A stretch of 64,000 bases of DNA from Sphaerolaimus hirsutus (GCA_964036195.1 OZ038450.1:6450701-6514700), one strand, 5' to 3'; shown: positions 1 to 14,100, numbered from the stretch's first letter. Program-made: numbers and translations. Notes: generated by a model from the sequence alone, not told the origin.

Positions 1-515
1 GCTTATACATGTATAACCAAAGAAAAATGAACTGCCTATTTGCGAAGAAAAAACTGTGATTTGAATGTATAACACATCCAACTATGTTTGTGATGATTAT
101 TGACAAGCTATTTCAATTCTTGGAAGTTCATTCAACAACAACTCATTATCCCTCGAATGAATCCAAATTTCTAAGTTAAAAAGTACTGTTCAATAAATAT
201 ATTGTTTCTCAGCTTAAATTATACTAAGAGTAAACGGTTACCACAAAGGAGGCAGAAGACATTTCTATAAGTGTCATACAGTGGATTTATCAATTTCTAT
301 ACCTAGTTCACTGTATACTGTATAGTAGTCCTAAAAAAACTTTAACCCAGTTACTGTGCTCCGAAAAGATCATTTCTCAATATCAAAAGCATGTTCTCAT
401 CTTTGTGGTTGTGAGAAATAGCCATTTTACTGAGGTCACCCATGTTATACACCAATTTGAATTCCCAGAGTTTAATACTGGCGGATTGTGTAGTCTTTTG
501 CTTAGACCCTTACTC
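1..515. other. 5' flank, no gene recognised
   Basis: AT-rich sequence upstream of the first MITE. I see no coding exon, RNA gene or repeat unit here. The short open frame at 405-611 has no recognisable domain, and part of it lies inside the MITE that starts at 516. Confidence 0.5.
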
Positions 516-1459
516 CAGAGTTGTTCAAAGTACCAAACTTTTTTCAAAGTATACATAAATGTAAAGTATTTATTTTTTACTCACCCCTTGAGTACAGAAA
601 ACGTAAAGTAAATTTTTTTACTTTTTCTCAAGAGTGAGTAAACGTACTTTTCCCTGCAGAAAACGTAAACGTGAGTACTTTTGGGAAATGTCGCCAAAAT
701 TTTCAAGAAATTTTGCTCAAAATTAGCTATTTTCATAACTTTGTGCCTATTTTAGGCGATTTTTGACTATATTTCGACTAGTTTCATGTATTTTTAGCTA
801 ATTTTCTCCGTTTTTTCTCCATTCTATGCCTTTAAAAACCTATATAAAAGGCTATCTAAAATACGGTTTCTGTACTCGAGTACTTTCAAAAAGTATACGT
901 AAAAGCGAGTACCAGAACTTTTTTCGAAGGAAATGTAAACGTATTTACTCTGTACTCGAGTACCGTATTTCCTCGAAATACCCCCCGGGGGGTGATTGTT
1001 TCATAGTGGTCCCGAGAGGGGGGGGGTCAAACGAGGGGGGGGGTATTTCGAGGGGGGGGGTGATTATTTCACAAGAAAATTTTTGAAAACCAAGTACGAA
1101 ATTGTCGTCTGAAACGTACGCAGACGTCGAAAAATGCAACAAAAACTGCCATTTATAAGGTTCTGTAGACTAATATTAGTACGTAGATGGTATAAACACT
1201 GTGCTAACGTGATTCCGACATTGTTTTAACGTGTGTTCTGCACTACGCAGAACATAAAATGCCGTATTTGTCATGTACGTTCTCTTTACACTCAATTTGG
1301 GGGGGGGGGTATTTCGAGGGGGGGGTGATTGTTTCATAGTGGTCTCGAGAGGGGGGGGGTCAAACGAGGGGGGGGGGTATTTCAAGGGGGGGGGGGTATT
1401 TCGAGGAAATACGGTATACGTATTTATCAAGTAAAAGTAATTACGTTTTAACAACTATG
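516..1459. mobile_element. hAT-like MITE, CAGAGTTG family, with nested MITE
   Basis: The left terminus starts CAGAGTTGTTC and the right terminus ends CAACTATG, an imperfect inverted repeat. Flanking octamers CCTTACTC (508-515) and CCTTACTG (1460-1467) agree at 7 of 8 bases, as expected of an aged hAT target duplication. The interior is rich in AAACGTA and GTACTCGAGTAC-like segments shared with the copies at 32702-33560, 35421-35924 and 47406-48660. A second MITE is inserted at 963-1414. There is no transposase, so it is non-autonomous. Confidence 0.7.
963..1414. mobile_element. TA-flanked C-tract MITE (copy a)
   Basis: The termini are CCGTATTTCCTCGAAATACC and its inverse complement, flanked by TA on both sides (961-962 and 1415-1416), the duplication left by Tc1/mariner-type transposases. 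Runs of C (left) or G (right) follow the termini. No coding capacity. It interrupts the surrounding CAGAGTTG-family MITE, so it is younger than that copy. Confidence 0.8.
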
Positions 1460-1579
1460 CCTTACTGTCAGACAGTGCACACACTTTTCAAACGTTGTAA
1501 TGCTATTGCATGTTGAACATGCATAAATCCACTGGCATGGTATACAATGAACATTCACATAGGTAAAATATAAACACTG

Positions 1580-1829
1580 TCAGTGTAAATACATGTGATT
1601 TACAGCAGGCGAAAATGCAAAACGATAACCTTTGTTTGTCCAGCTGGGCATCAGCGTCAAAGATAATCACGTTTTGTCTTTTCACCCACTCAAGCAGACG
1701 GGAAGCATTACCAGATTCAGTCTTCCATCCGTTCAAACGGCGACAGCGAATAAAAACTGTTTCGTGATAAGTCGTAATCGTAAAACTCATAGATTTATGC
1801 TGTAGTAACTATTTACAATTGATAAATTG
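1580..1829 (+). promoter_or_regulatory. Upstream region shared by both peptidase copies
   Basis: This stretch upstream of copy 1 matches 39070-39240 upstream of copy 2. Both contain a block beginning near TTTACAGCAG and running through CCAGCTGG and GATAATCACGTTTTGTCTTTTC. The duplication therefore included 5' flanking DNA, which probably holds the promoter. In copy 2 about 400 bp of extra sequence separates the block from the start codon. I cannot place a TATA box or transcription start with confidence. Confidence 0.5.
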
Positions 1830-2114
1830 ATGATGTCGCTGCAAATCCTCACGAACCTTCTATTTGTCGCTCTAACGTCCCTGAACTTGTGCGACTGCGC
1901 GCGGGTGGGGCGCATGGACAAGCCGCGCGCGGGCGCCGTGTCCGCCGAGGACCAGGAGCAGATGGGCGCCGCCAGGCAGATGCTCATGGCTCTGAGCGCA
2001 CAGGCGGGCGCCCACAGAATGACGGAGAACGCAGTCGGCCTGTCGCTGGCCACCGTGAGCAACGACCTGGACGCCGCCGGCACCACCGTGCTCAGGGCAA
2101 ACCAGCTCTACAGG
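1830..2114 (+). CDS. M4 peptidase copy 1, exon 1: signal peptide and propeptide start
   Basis: Starts at tandem ATG codons 1830 and 1833 and ends in phase 0 at a GTGACC donor. It encodes a leucine-rich signal peptide ending near LCDCA, then a polar propeptide segment. It is much more GC-rich than the flanking introns. The open frame extends 5' only through a TTG, not an ATG. Confidence 0.85.
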
Positions 2115-5100
2115 GTGACCCATTTCCAATTTTTATTTTATTTACCTACTATTTACCCTCAACAGCTCAAACTGTGAGGGGGCACAAGTCTGAAATTTTG
2201 GGGGTGATACCTGCAAAAAAAACCCACTACTGTAAATACAGCAGAGTTTTTTCTGTTTCACACAACTGGGTTTTTTTTCTGTTTGTTTCCGCTGATTGTG
2301 AGTCGTGGAAAAGTGACAAAAAGACTGCCAATTTGTTGTGGATAATGTCATTGATGTCATCATTCCATTCACCCACATAAAAATTTATTACGGGTGCATT
2401 GAGAGGGTAATAATTTTTTATGCAATTACTACTTTGATCCTCCTCTAGACTAGAAGGCATCATAAACAGACATATACCTCTTCCACAGCTCAGAAATGAG
2501 TGGGTGCCGGACCTGTGCGGGACAACAGAAAAGCCAATCAAAATTTTGCACTTATGGCGACCCACCCTCTAAGGGGTCGCCGCGAACCCCCGAATTCATG
2601 CGAAGTAGGGGTTGCGCCAATATCCCCCAAGTTTCAGCTTCTGACGCGCCCTGGAGATAGGATGTCACAAGTGAAATCAAAAAATGGTGCCGGATGTGAC
2701 CGGGAATGTGTTTATTTATGTGCTGTAACTCCGGCTTTAGAAGTGATTCAAAAACGGCAGGGCTTGCGCGTGCTGGAGGGCCACGTGGTGCTGCACGTGC
2801 ACAGGGAGCACAGCCTGGCCGTGCTCTCCAAGGCGGACCGGGCGCCCACGGGCGAGACCAAGCAAGTCGCCAACTGCACGCAATTCTTCGGACAGGTTCG
2901 ATCAAATAATTAAGCGTAGTTTGCAAACTGTATAGGTACTCTGCACTACCATATCACAGCTGAATAATAAACCAAAATTCAGCTCGTCAACGGCGTCGAC
3001 GAGGACATTGAACAGTCGAAATTCGAGAAATTGCAACCCAACCCACAGGTCGAATTGTTCAAATTGAAAATTTCCAGCAGCAGAGGGCCATTTAGCGAAG
3101 AAAAAGCAGAAACAGTCATTTACTTGAATGACGAAAGTGTTGCCAGAGTGGGCTATCTGGTCGCAGTGAGGTATTTCGATGGCAGAGTGGATAAGTATCC
3201 TAACAGACTCGTCGATTTGGAGACCGGATTGGTATGTTTATTGACTAAGCACCCATTGAATGATAAAACGAGTGAATAGTTGATTATGTTGAGTAATCAG
3301 GTGCCAATTCCGCAAGCAGACAAGTGTCAAAAAAGACAAGTGAAACTTGATAACAGTCACAAGTGACAGATCGAGTGCCAATTGAACTAAGAAATGACTA
3401 TTCAAATTATATTCAAGGCTTTCCACTTTCATGTTTACATGCCACTTGAGTAGTGATGGAAAAAGCGCCAGGACTTTGGCACCAAGCGCCCAAAGCGCCA
3501 TGGCATTTTTACAGACCACAGCGCCAAGCGCCAATGGCGGCAGAGAAAAATCGCGCCAAGCGCCAAAATCGCCATGGCGCTTTTGCAGTTGGCGCTAGTG
3601 CCAGGCGCCAGCGCCACGGCGGTTTTCCATTACGTACTACACTTGAGCTATTTATTACAACAGCACTACACCTTTACTTTCAAATTACTAAAAAAAAATA
3701 CCTGATCAATATTTACGTCTCCACTAGCACCACATTCTCTACGTTCTCCCAATGGAATGCAGGTGGTGCGCGCCTGGGACGGCATCCAATACATCGGCGC
3801 GCCGGCACTGTTCCACCAGCGGAGAGCGAAGCGGCTGACGGTCACCCAGACAAGGGTGCTGCCCGTGGGCAAGGGCGGCGGCGGCAATGTCAAAATGGGT
3901 TTGTAATTTTTGGAAACATGTTAGCAAATCTGGAACTTCACCGTATTGGTCAACTACACCATGTCTCAAATTCAATCTTCACGTGAGAACTCCTGAAAAT
4001 TTGTTGCTGTTGCTGTTGTTCTCCTGGAAATGTAACTTAACTTTAATGTAACCATTCTTCATGCGTGCCTAGGCTACTGGCTCATAAATATAAAAAGAAA
4101 ATGATGCCATTTTTCCTTTTAAAAAAATTCCGGCATAGGCTCCGCCTACTTGAGCACACTAACTAGTTGAAATTTAGCATAAAAATTTATTTATTTATTT
4201 ATACAAAATAATAAAGAAAATTTTTTGATGTGCACATTGACAAAAGCTTTCAAATGACCTTTTTATGACAATTTTGGTTGACGTTTACAAAAGTTATTTA
4301 GGTACCTGAGCTATCATGTTTTGTGTAAAATGTATACTGAGCATGTGACTGGGATTTTTCAATGTTTCTGATTTCAAATGGTACCATTTTTATGGAGTGG
4401 GGTTATCAACTCTATAAAGGTGCTATTTTTATACCTAGAACATGCTGTTGACTCCAAAATGATGCTATTTTTAAGGAATGTTGTTTTTGACATCAAAATG
4501 GTATCATGTTTATGGAGTCGTTTATGGAGTAATGACTCCAAAACGATACCTGTATACAGTGGCGTTATCAACTCCAAAATGGTACCATTTTATGGAGTAA
4601 AAAATTAATGAGCAAACACACGCACTGCATCAAAACACAGAATACTTTCTTTAGATGATTGAACATTAATCTGGCTCATGCCCAAAAATTGGATACCTGT
4701 TGAGTGATACATGAGGTGGATACAAATAAAAAATTTGCAACTTATTACCCCACATTTAGGATCATGGTACTACGGCCTTGGCAAGCAGGGATTTACAGTG
4801 ACCATATATCCAAATGGAACGTGTGCCATGTTGACGCCGTATGCGCGCGTGGTCGATTACTACGCCAGTTACCCAAACCAAAACACGTTCACGTTCAACT
4901 GCTCCGCAGGGAATGTACGTCATTTGCGTATTTTACAAATTTAGACAAATTTTTAGCACCGAGTTGTATCTGAACGCACGCAGAACAACGACACTGCGAA
5001 CGGGGCGAAGTCGCCGCTCAACGACGCCAGTTTCATTGTGAATCAAGCGGCGCAAATGTACATGAGCTGGTGAGTGCGCGCAAAACCATAAATCTTGAAT

Positions 5101-8100
5101 CTGAGACTACCGTATTTGCTTGAATATTTCCTCCTTGAATAATTCCCCCTCGAATAATCCCCCCTGTAAGACGAGTGAGGAAAAAATCATCCCCCCTTAA
5201 GAGATTTGATCAATTTGTTGTGCCTAGGTTTTACAAAAATGGCACGTTATTGTGTTAATGATGCACATTTCGTGTATTGATTTGATCAAAACAGTCTCAA
5301 AAATTTTGACGAAATAATAATTTCCCCCTCCCTCGAGTAGTTCCCCCCTAAAAAAAGTCTGAGGAAATAATAATCTCCCAGGGGTGTGTAACATTATCGT
5401 AAAATGTAAAACCTTTAATATTTAAGTTGACGTTCTTATGTTCGCTTTATATTTTTAGTTATCAAGATTCCATTTTAATTCACATTCCACCTTTTTAACA
5501 TCTCAATATTCACCATTCAATATCTCAAGCGATCATGTTTACAACGTGCCCTTTACGTTGCTCACATATTTAGATCTTAGTCATTGCTCACATTCCGCCA
5601 TATTTCCTTGACAAGCGGCACGCAAATACGCAGTCATGTTTATGTTAAGCGGCTGGCCCGCCCCAAGCGGGGGGCTGGGCCCGCGCGCCATTTCAAATGC
5701 TGTCTGGCTTGTCTCACATTTTTCACTATCTTGCCAGTTTAGCTCGCTTTTCATCGGAGAAGCGAGCGGGCAAGAGTTGATATTTCACAATTGGAAATGT
5801 TGGGTAAAAATCGGAGATTAGAGCTGACCGATTGGCGCCAAGTCAATCGCCAACGGTCTGGCCCTTAAAAGCCTGGACCTCGTCAACTTCACACGAATCT
5901 CTTCCTAGGATCTAAATAAGCGCCGTTGTCACTTTATTAAGTCGCTTATTTTTGGTGCTAAGTTTAACCCTTGGTGCTTTAAGTCACCTCAGTGCTTTAT
6001 TCACACCCGCGCTGTTTGAGGTGCTTTGTTCACAACCGCGCCACTTAATTGTCGCCTTTTGTCGTAATTAAGTTCCTTATTTAAATTGCCTTATTTCTTC
6101 GGTAATTAGAGCTTCTATTACGTTTCATTTAAGTAATTAATTTAGTTGTAAATTAATTCCTTCTTTTACGTATATTTTATATATTTTGTTTACATTTATT
6201 TCTTTGTACTTATTTGTCTAAATAAAACGTTCGTCAAAACCTTTCGAAAACAAACTAAATTTGCTTCACACTAACTCACGTCAATTCACTTCAACTCAAC
6301 TAATCACATTTGATAAAATAACAGAACGTCAACTAAGAGACGATGCTTCACGTCAACTTTCATATGTTCACATTTGTCCTCTTCCTCGGTTAGGAATAGG
6401 AGCTCGTTCACAAGTCAATTCAACAAGTTCTGTATTATTTTACATGGCGCAGCGAGCAGGGTGACTAATTAATTAATTGGTCACTCTAATTAAGTCGTCT
6501 CGCGCGAAATTTCATTGGAAATTGTGTTTCACAGCCTGAGTCACACGCACGAGGTTACGGTAATACGGTTTTGGACGCAAAATCGTTGGTAACGCGTGCG
6601 TATTTACTTACGATTTTACAAGTACAAGTCACAAGTAACGAAATATTTATTTTTATTATTTTATTTCGTTCACAGCTAGCTACCACTTTGCTAATAAGCA
6701 ATAAATCGATCGAACTTTGCTATGGCCGACGAACGCCTACGCGCTTTGCGAGGTGCAACCGCCGCCTCAGCTATGCCTCCGAGCAACGTAGATGAGTCCG
6801 ACACAACTCATCCGTTGACTCAGCATAGCCGGGCGTTGACTGGAGTACGCACCGGCGTGTTACGATTCACAACTAAACCGATTCCTAAAATCATCAAAGA
6901 CGAGTCACAACCCGCCGCTGTAAACTTGCAAGCGGTGGAGGAAGTATTAGAATCACTTCAGGCATACGTCTACCAAGCCGAGCTGAAATGCTCGGACCTG
7001 TCCACAGCTATGGACAGATTCACATCTACTGTTCAAGATTACATCACAAGCTTGGACAGAGACCAAGACGGTGCGGCCGAAGAAGCGAAAAGCTCCAATG
7101 CGAAATTGGAACGCGCGCTCTATTCAGGCTCGAACAACGCGACGATGCTCATGGACGAGCTGGAATCGAAAATGGCGTCTGCCCAAGCGCACATCAAATC
7201 CGTGGAAAGGTTGATACTTTCCTTGAAAGGTCAGTCCACTGTTGATTTAACTACTCAACCCCCTTCACAACCACCCTTCAATGTCAACATGGGAAGTAGT
7301 TCTCAACCTTCACAACCGGAAACTTTGTTAAAGTTACCAAAAATCGAGCTTGCTAAATATAACGGCGATCCGTTAGAAGGGGCAGCTTGGTGGGAAATTT
7401 TTCAAGCTCAAATTCACGACTGAGCTACTTTGTCAAACGGTATGAAATATACGTACCTCAAGCTCAGCCTTATCGGTCCAGCAGCAGAACTGCTGGCCGG
7501 GTTAAAAGGTGATGGTCGCGATTACATCACAGCGGTCACCATGTTAAAATCAAACTTTGGTGAAACGCATCGGGTACAAGCAGCCCTTTGGGATAAATTG
7601 TATTCACTCGAAAAGCCTTCATCAAGAGGAGACTCTCTCACAAATTTCACACAGACCCTTTTGTCAACTCTCAATCAACTAAAAGAAAGGGGTGAAAGTG
7701 TCGATTCTGGTGCAGTTTTAAGAATAATTCGTGGTTATTTACCCGATAATATTGTTCTTGCCATCACAGAAGAACACCGGAATTCGATGCGCACTGCTGC
7801 AACCGACGACACAGAACTCACAGTCGTCAGGTTTGTTGATGCATTAACTACCATTGCTCGTGCTCGTTTAGACGCGATGAAAACTGAACAGTCAAGTTCA
7901 CAATCTTCAAATGTTGTTCAGAAATCACAAAATTCATCGTCAAAAAAGCCACAAAATGGAGGTGGTTGGCAACAGCAAAAGAAAAAAGGAAATAAATCAC
8001 AAAATACCTTTTCAAAGCAAAAACCTATTCACAACACGGTTGCTTTTGCTGGTACCAATGCTAACGTTGGTAAACCACAAGGAAAAAATAAAAATTCCAC

Positions 8101-11100
8101 TCAACCTCCCAGAACACCCGCGAGCGGAGCGACTAGTCAAAAGCAGTTTTCACAACCTGCTGCTGATTATCGCAAGCCGAAATTCGAGTGCTTGTTCTGT
8201 GGCATTAAAGAGCACTACACCACTGATTGCCCTCAATACGTCACACCGAAACAGCACATCGAACGGTTGCAAGCTTTGGGCGAAGTGTGCACCCGATGCA
8301 CACGCAGAGGCCATCAACCGGCACAGTGCACTCAAAGACTGAGTTGCTACTATTGTCGCCAGATCGGTCAACATCACGGGGCGTTCTGTCCTACCCGACA
8401 GGCACCCGCAAGGCGTCAGGTAAACAATTCACAAAATAAAGCCTTTGTCACAGCAACGAGCGCTAATTTTGTCAACGCTCAGGTAATCACAACGGGCGCG
8501 GCTTCGTCACAAGCAACGCCATCGTATCCGCCTTCACACACGGAACCGATGAGCGTGTGTGTCATTCCCCCGGACGACAACGATTTTCGGTGGAGACAGC
8601 AGACGCTGTACCAGATGGACATGGACGGCCCGCTGGACATGGGCGAATGGCCAAAGCCCGCGAACGAGCTCCAGGCGAGAGCTCAGGAGGAAGCCCGCAA
8701 GTATCACAGCGAAAACGAGCTGTGGACGACGCTCCGTGCCGGCCTCATCAAGGACGGCATGGACATGGAGACAGTCAAAGCCAAAATCCGCGGCTTCCAA
8801 CAGAAACGGTACGAGGTGTACCCACACCTCAACCCGAACCAAATGTCATCGTCGGTGCCACTTCAACCCAGTCACAGGCCCACGGTGGAGGTGCTGAGCG
8901 CACAAGCGGGTTACGGTAACCCCAACACCGCTACAAGGCAGCAAGCCGAACAAGAATGTGAGTTCAATTTTGCGCCTATTGTTCATTTGCAAGTGGCCCA
9001 GGCTTCATTAATTAATAAGGACGCTGAACTAAATCGAGTCACAGACCCTTTGTTAATATTCTTTGACACCGGATGTGAATATTCATACATTAAAGCATCC
9101 GTGGCAAATGAGTATAACTTTGAAAACAAAGGAGACGTTGTTCTTCAAATGAACGTGTTTGCGACAAAAACGCCTGTCACAGTCAATACGTTTTTGATCG
9201 AGGCCGTCATGCCTATTTACAAACACGTTGACAATAAGGGCAATATGTTACAAATTCCGCTCACATTACGTGCAGTCGATAATTTGGCAACATATGCATG
9301 CCCACCTCCTTTGTCACAAGACGACAAAACAGTCATTTATATTGTGTACGGTAAACATGCACAAGAACAATTCGCGGAACCGCTTGAATTGAAAGAAATG
9401 ACTGATGAGTTTTGTCACAAACTATGTCAACCAGATGTAGTCATTGGTCAAGACTATTATTGGAAGTTCGATATTCAACCAACAGAAATCGAACTCCCAT
9501 CTGGATTGATAATAGTTGAATCAATACTTGGATTGATGCTTGGCGGAAATGCATCATCACAGTCATTTGTCACAACACCTGACATTTCGCCACATCAATT
9601 CATGGTTTCATGCTGTTCACACGCATCATCAGCTGTTGCCGTTGGCCAAGAGACATTATTTCAATTTCACAGTCTCGAGTCAATAGGCATCACAGATGAT
9701 CCATTATCACATGATGACGACATAGCTGAACAGTTAATTCTGGAATCAATAACTCTTGATCCAGAAACTGGGCGCTATAGCGTAGATTGGCCATTCAAAT
9801 CAACCATTCACGAATTGCCAACCAACAATGCAGAAGCATTTCGCCGCTTTCTGTCACTGTTGAAACGGTTTCGAAAAGATCCCGATTTATTCGCAACATA
9901 CGCTAAAGTCATCTCAGATCAACTTCACAAAGGTGTCATAGAAACCGTCTATGGTTCACAAGATGGTTTGCAAGAACATATCTTACCTCATCAACCTGTC
10001 ATCACACCTGGCAGATCGACAACATGTTGAATAGTGTATGATGGTTCTGCAGGCAAGCCAAGTCTCAACAATTGCTTATTTTGAGGCCCAGTTCTCACAC
10101 CACTGGCGCTCGGATTAATGCTTCGTTTCAGAGCCGGAAAAGTGGTGTTATTAGCAGATATTGAGAAAGCATTTTTGCAAATTGCTCTTCACCCAAAATC
10201 ACGCGCATTCACAAAATTTTATTGGCTGCGTGATGACACCATTCCGACTCACGAAGACAATATTCAAATGATGCAATTCACAAGAGTGCTATTTGGTCTC
10301 ACATGTAGTCCTTCCATTTTGTCGACTGTTATCAAATATCACCTGGAAGCGGAATTGGCTCACATGCATCCCGCTGATTCACACGAACGAGCGAAATTGG
10401 AGCTGTTGCTCAACAGCATTTACATTGATAATTTAGTTATCAGCGTAGATGATGAAAAATATGCAATACAGCTCTATCGCTTAATTAAAGCTGTTTTTGC
10501 AAGAGCAAATTTCAACATGCGCGAATGGATGACAAATTTGCGTATTGTTTCTGAGAAAATCAAACCTGATGATCTCAACCCGAAACAGTCACAATATATC
10601 AAAGTTATGGGTCTTGTTTACGATCACATCGAAGACACCATCGCGGTGCCAGCTCCCAAGAAAGATTTCACGCTCATTGTCACAGCAACACGCCGCAATC
10701 TGAACAAATTGCTGGCTTCAACATATGATCCTATTGGCATCACAGCACCCGCGTTATTTCAGTTGAAATTTTGCGTATCACAAATAATTCAAAGGTGCAA
10801 TATCACAACCTGGGATGAACTCATCGAAGACCCAGAGGCGGATGATTTACTGGACGATTTGAAACGACATCTCTCGTCCATAAGTCAAATCAAATTTCCG
10901 CGCTCATTTCACTCTTTTGGCATTGATGTCAAAGACGAAACACGTCCATTAGAGTTACATGTGTTTTGTGATGCCTCTAAAGACGGATACGCCGTTTGCG
11001 CTTATTTGCGTCAACAAGCGATTTCACCTGATGAATACGGCTATGAGGATGACCGATATTTTAGTGGTTTTCTCACAGCTCGCACAAAACTAGCCCCACT

Positions 11101-14100
11101 TCCGTCAAAACAAGGTCAACCCCTCACAATCACACGCTTGGAATTGCTCGGTGTCACAATTGGTGCACAGCTCATCGATTATTTACATCACGAACTCGTT
11201 GAGCTAGGTGGATGGAAAATTCACAGCAACTTCCTATGGACTGATAGTACAGTTGTCATCGGCTGGTTATATACTTCAAAGCCGCTGGCTACTTTTGTCA
11301 ACAATCGGGTCACAAAAATCCATTCATTTATGTCAAAGCACTGCATTCAAATTTGCAAAGTTGCTACAAAAGACAATCCAGCTGACATTGCGTCGCGGGG
11401 ATGTACTTTTGATCAACTAATGATCGAAACAATGTGGTTCACAGGACCATCATTTTTCGCTGAACCCTTCACAGCAAATATTGTGGACATTTCGCAATAT
11501 CAAGCTCAACCTGTCACCGAAGAGCTTGCGAAAGGCGACACTCACATCAGTCGACCTTTATACGCTGGTGCAGTAACTTCACAGCCTGCTTCACAGCCAG
11601 CTAATGCTCTTGCACAACAAGTGCCTGTCAATCTGGACCCCAATTTGTCACAAAATGTCACTCCTCAAAATCCGTTTGTTGAAAGTCGACAACGTCACAT
11701 CCCTTCAAATCCGTTTGAAATAGACATTTGACGATTTTCAACGTTGTCAAAATTGTTGCGTACTGTCGTTTATTTGCTTCGGGTCAAAACATATTGGCTC
11801 AATCGCTCTATGCATAAAGCTGCAAAGCGCGAAAGTGAATATTTGTCAAAACCTATCACACAAGCCGATCTGAACGAAGCATTTAGACATGTGTTGCGCA
11901 TTGCACAAGCAGAGGAGTGTGCCAGTTGCATTTCACAAGCGCAACTGGGAAAACACCACATGCTCAAATGGGACGCGTGGAATAATTTATTATATTGTGT
12001 CACGTGTGTGTCTCACAAAGAACACCGAAACCCTTCATTGTTTTACTACCTACCAAAAACAGGGTGGTTAACAACGCTTGTGGTTACTCATTTTCATGAG
12101 CTTGCTGGTCACAGTGGCATGCTTCACACTTTAGCTGATTTACGCGAACACTGCTGGTTGTCAAGTGCCAAGCAAGTAGTTGCGAAAATTTTGCGCAAAT
12201 GCATCACATGCCGCAAAGCGGAAGGAGGTCCATTCACATTACCTGATTTTCACACGCTACCTGTAACTCGAACTCAATCACAAATCAAGCCATTTCAACA
12301 CATTGGCATTGATTATATGGGACCGTTGGTTTATTCACAGAACGGTACCCGTCACAGTCAACACATTTTGTTGCTAACATGCTTCAGTACACGCGCCATT
12401 CATTTAGAGTCAACTAATAGTGTCTCGACAGCCGACACAATTATGGCTCTAAATCGCTTTATTTCGCGTCACGGCATGCCGGACACAATTTGGTCCGACA
12501 ATGCACCCGCGTTCAAAAATTGTGTTAAATTGCTGCCGGATGTAAAATGGCATTTTATCACAGCCAATAGTCCGTGGCAAGGTGGCGTGTACAAGCGCAT
12601 GGTTAAACGCTTGCTTAAAAAAGCATGCGGCCAACGCTGCCTCACATGGCATGAGTTTCTCACAGTCATGCTTGACGTCGAATTTTCCGTCAACACGCGA
12701 CCATTGTCATATTTGTCAAACACAGACATTGGTGCAGCGATACTGCGCCCAATACATTTTCTTTGGGGCACCCCACCACCATGCTACATGGATGAAAAAC
12801 GTGAGTTGGAACTCGATTCCACCACGATTAAACCCATGCAAAAAATTCCAAAAGAGGAATGGGATGGGCCAACTGATGGATCTTTCAATCTCACATCCTC
12901 ACAAATCGAAAAATCCTACACACTCACACCCCCACGTGTCAATGACGTCAATTGCATTGACGAAATGGCACTCAACTCTGTGCCTGAAAAGGACAGAGAT
13001 GACATCACACTACTTTGGGACCAAATTCATCACAATCGTGAAGTGCTTTGGTATGAGTGGTCACGTCAATACATCGACCTACTCAAAGATCGAGCTAAAA
13101 ATCAACGCTTGAAAAAAGGCACTATCAACGAAGCTCCCAAACGTGGCCAAGTGGTGTTAATTACTGATGATAAACAACCACGCGGCATGTGGCAAATGGG
13201 CCGCGTTCACGAGATACACGTGTCAAGCAATGGCAAAATACGTGCAGTCACAGTATTGTCAAGCAATGGCCGTCGCACACGTAGATCTCCATCTAACCTC
13301 GTGCCTCTTGAAATCGACACAGAAGACGGTGTTGAATATAAAATAGACACTGAGGTAAAAGATGATGACAAATCACAACCTCCACCCGATAATGGTGATG
13401 ATTCACAAACAGATCAATCACATCAACAATCACAATCTTCACAACAAGATGCAAGACGCGCAAACCTACGTCGAACATGTCGCTACACTGGCACATATTC
13501 GTTCTGGGGAAACGTGTCGCATTTAATGGCACTCACGTTCCTAATACAATCAAAATTAGCAAACGCGCTCACATGGACAGATCAATATCACAAAACTTTC
13601 AATCTGTGCCATAAAACACGCACTGGTCACGCAATTCAACTTCCGGAAAAAGTAACATGTCACTTTCCTCAAGTTACCGCCATAGAGGATATTGTGATAT
13701 CCATATGGACGTTGCGTGTTCAGCCGCAAACGACACCCATTTATAGATGCTTTCAACAAGAGCATACTATAGTCACATATATGAGTCTGGTGGGTGGAAA
13801 ATCTATGCTGCCACCAGAGATCATTAGAAATCACAGAGTCACAACCTACGATTGCATGATCGCCTACCAAAATAAAACTTGGAAAGGCGAACCCCTAGTA
13901 AAAATCGGTCATGCATTGTGGAGTACCAACAAATCACTTCACATTGATTATTGTTACTTTTGTCACAATACGAGTAACACAGTGATGAATTTTCACATAG
14001 AAGAAGGTGTGGTTGCAAGTCTTGACGGAAAGAAAATTGTTTCCGAAATTCAAGATTTGTCACATTGCAACCCACAAGCCGGCTATTGTTACGACAGCGA

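Noticed and set aside
826..1454. Proline/glycine-rich short frames on both strands
   Set aside because: They translate the C- and G-runs of the nested MITE.
1889..2380. 163-codon frame over exon 1 of the peptidase
   Set aside because: Out-of-frame shadow of GC-rich exon 1. The true frame is supported by the signal peptide, splice sites and copy 2.
7911..13112. Short alternative-frame ORFs within element A (7911-8342, 8534-8919, 12582-13112)
   Set aside because: Shadows of the gag-pol frame, which carries zinc knuckles, RT and integrase motifs across the same bases.
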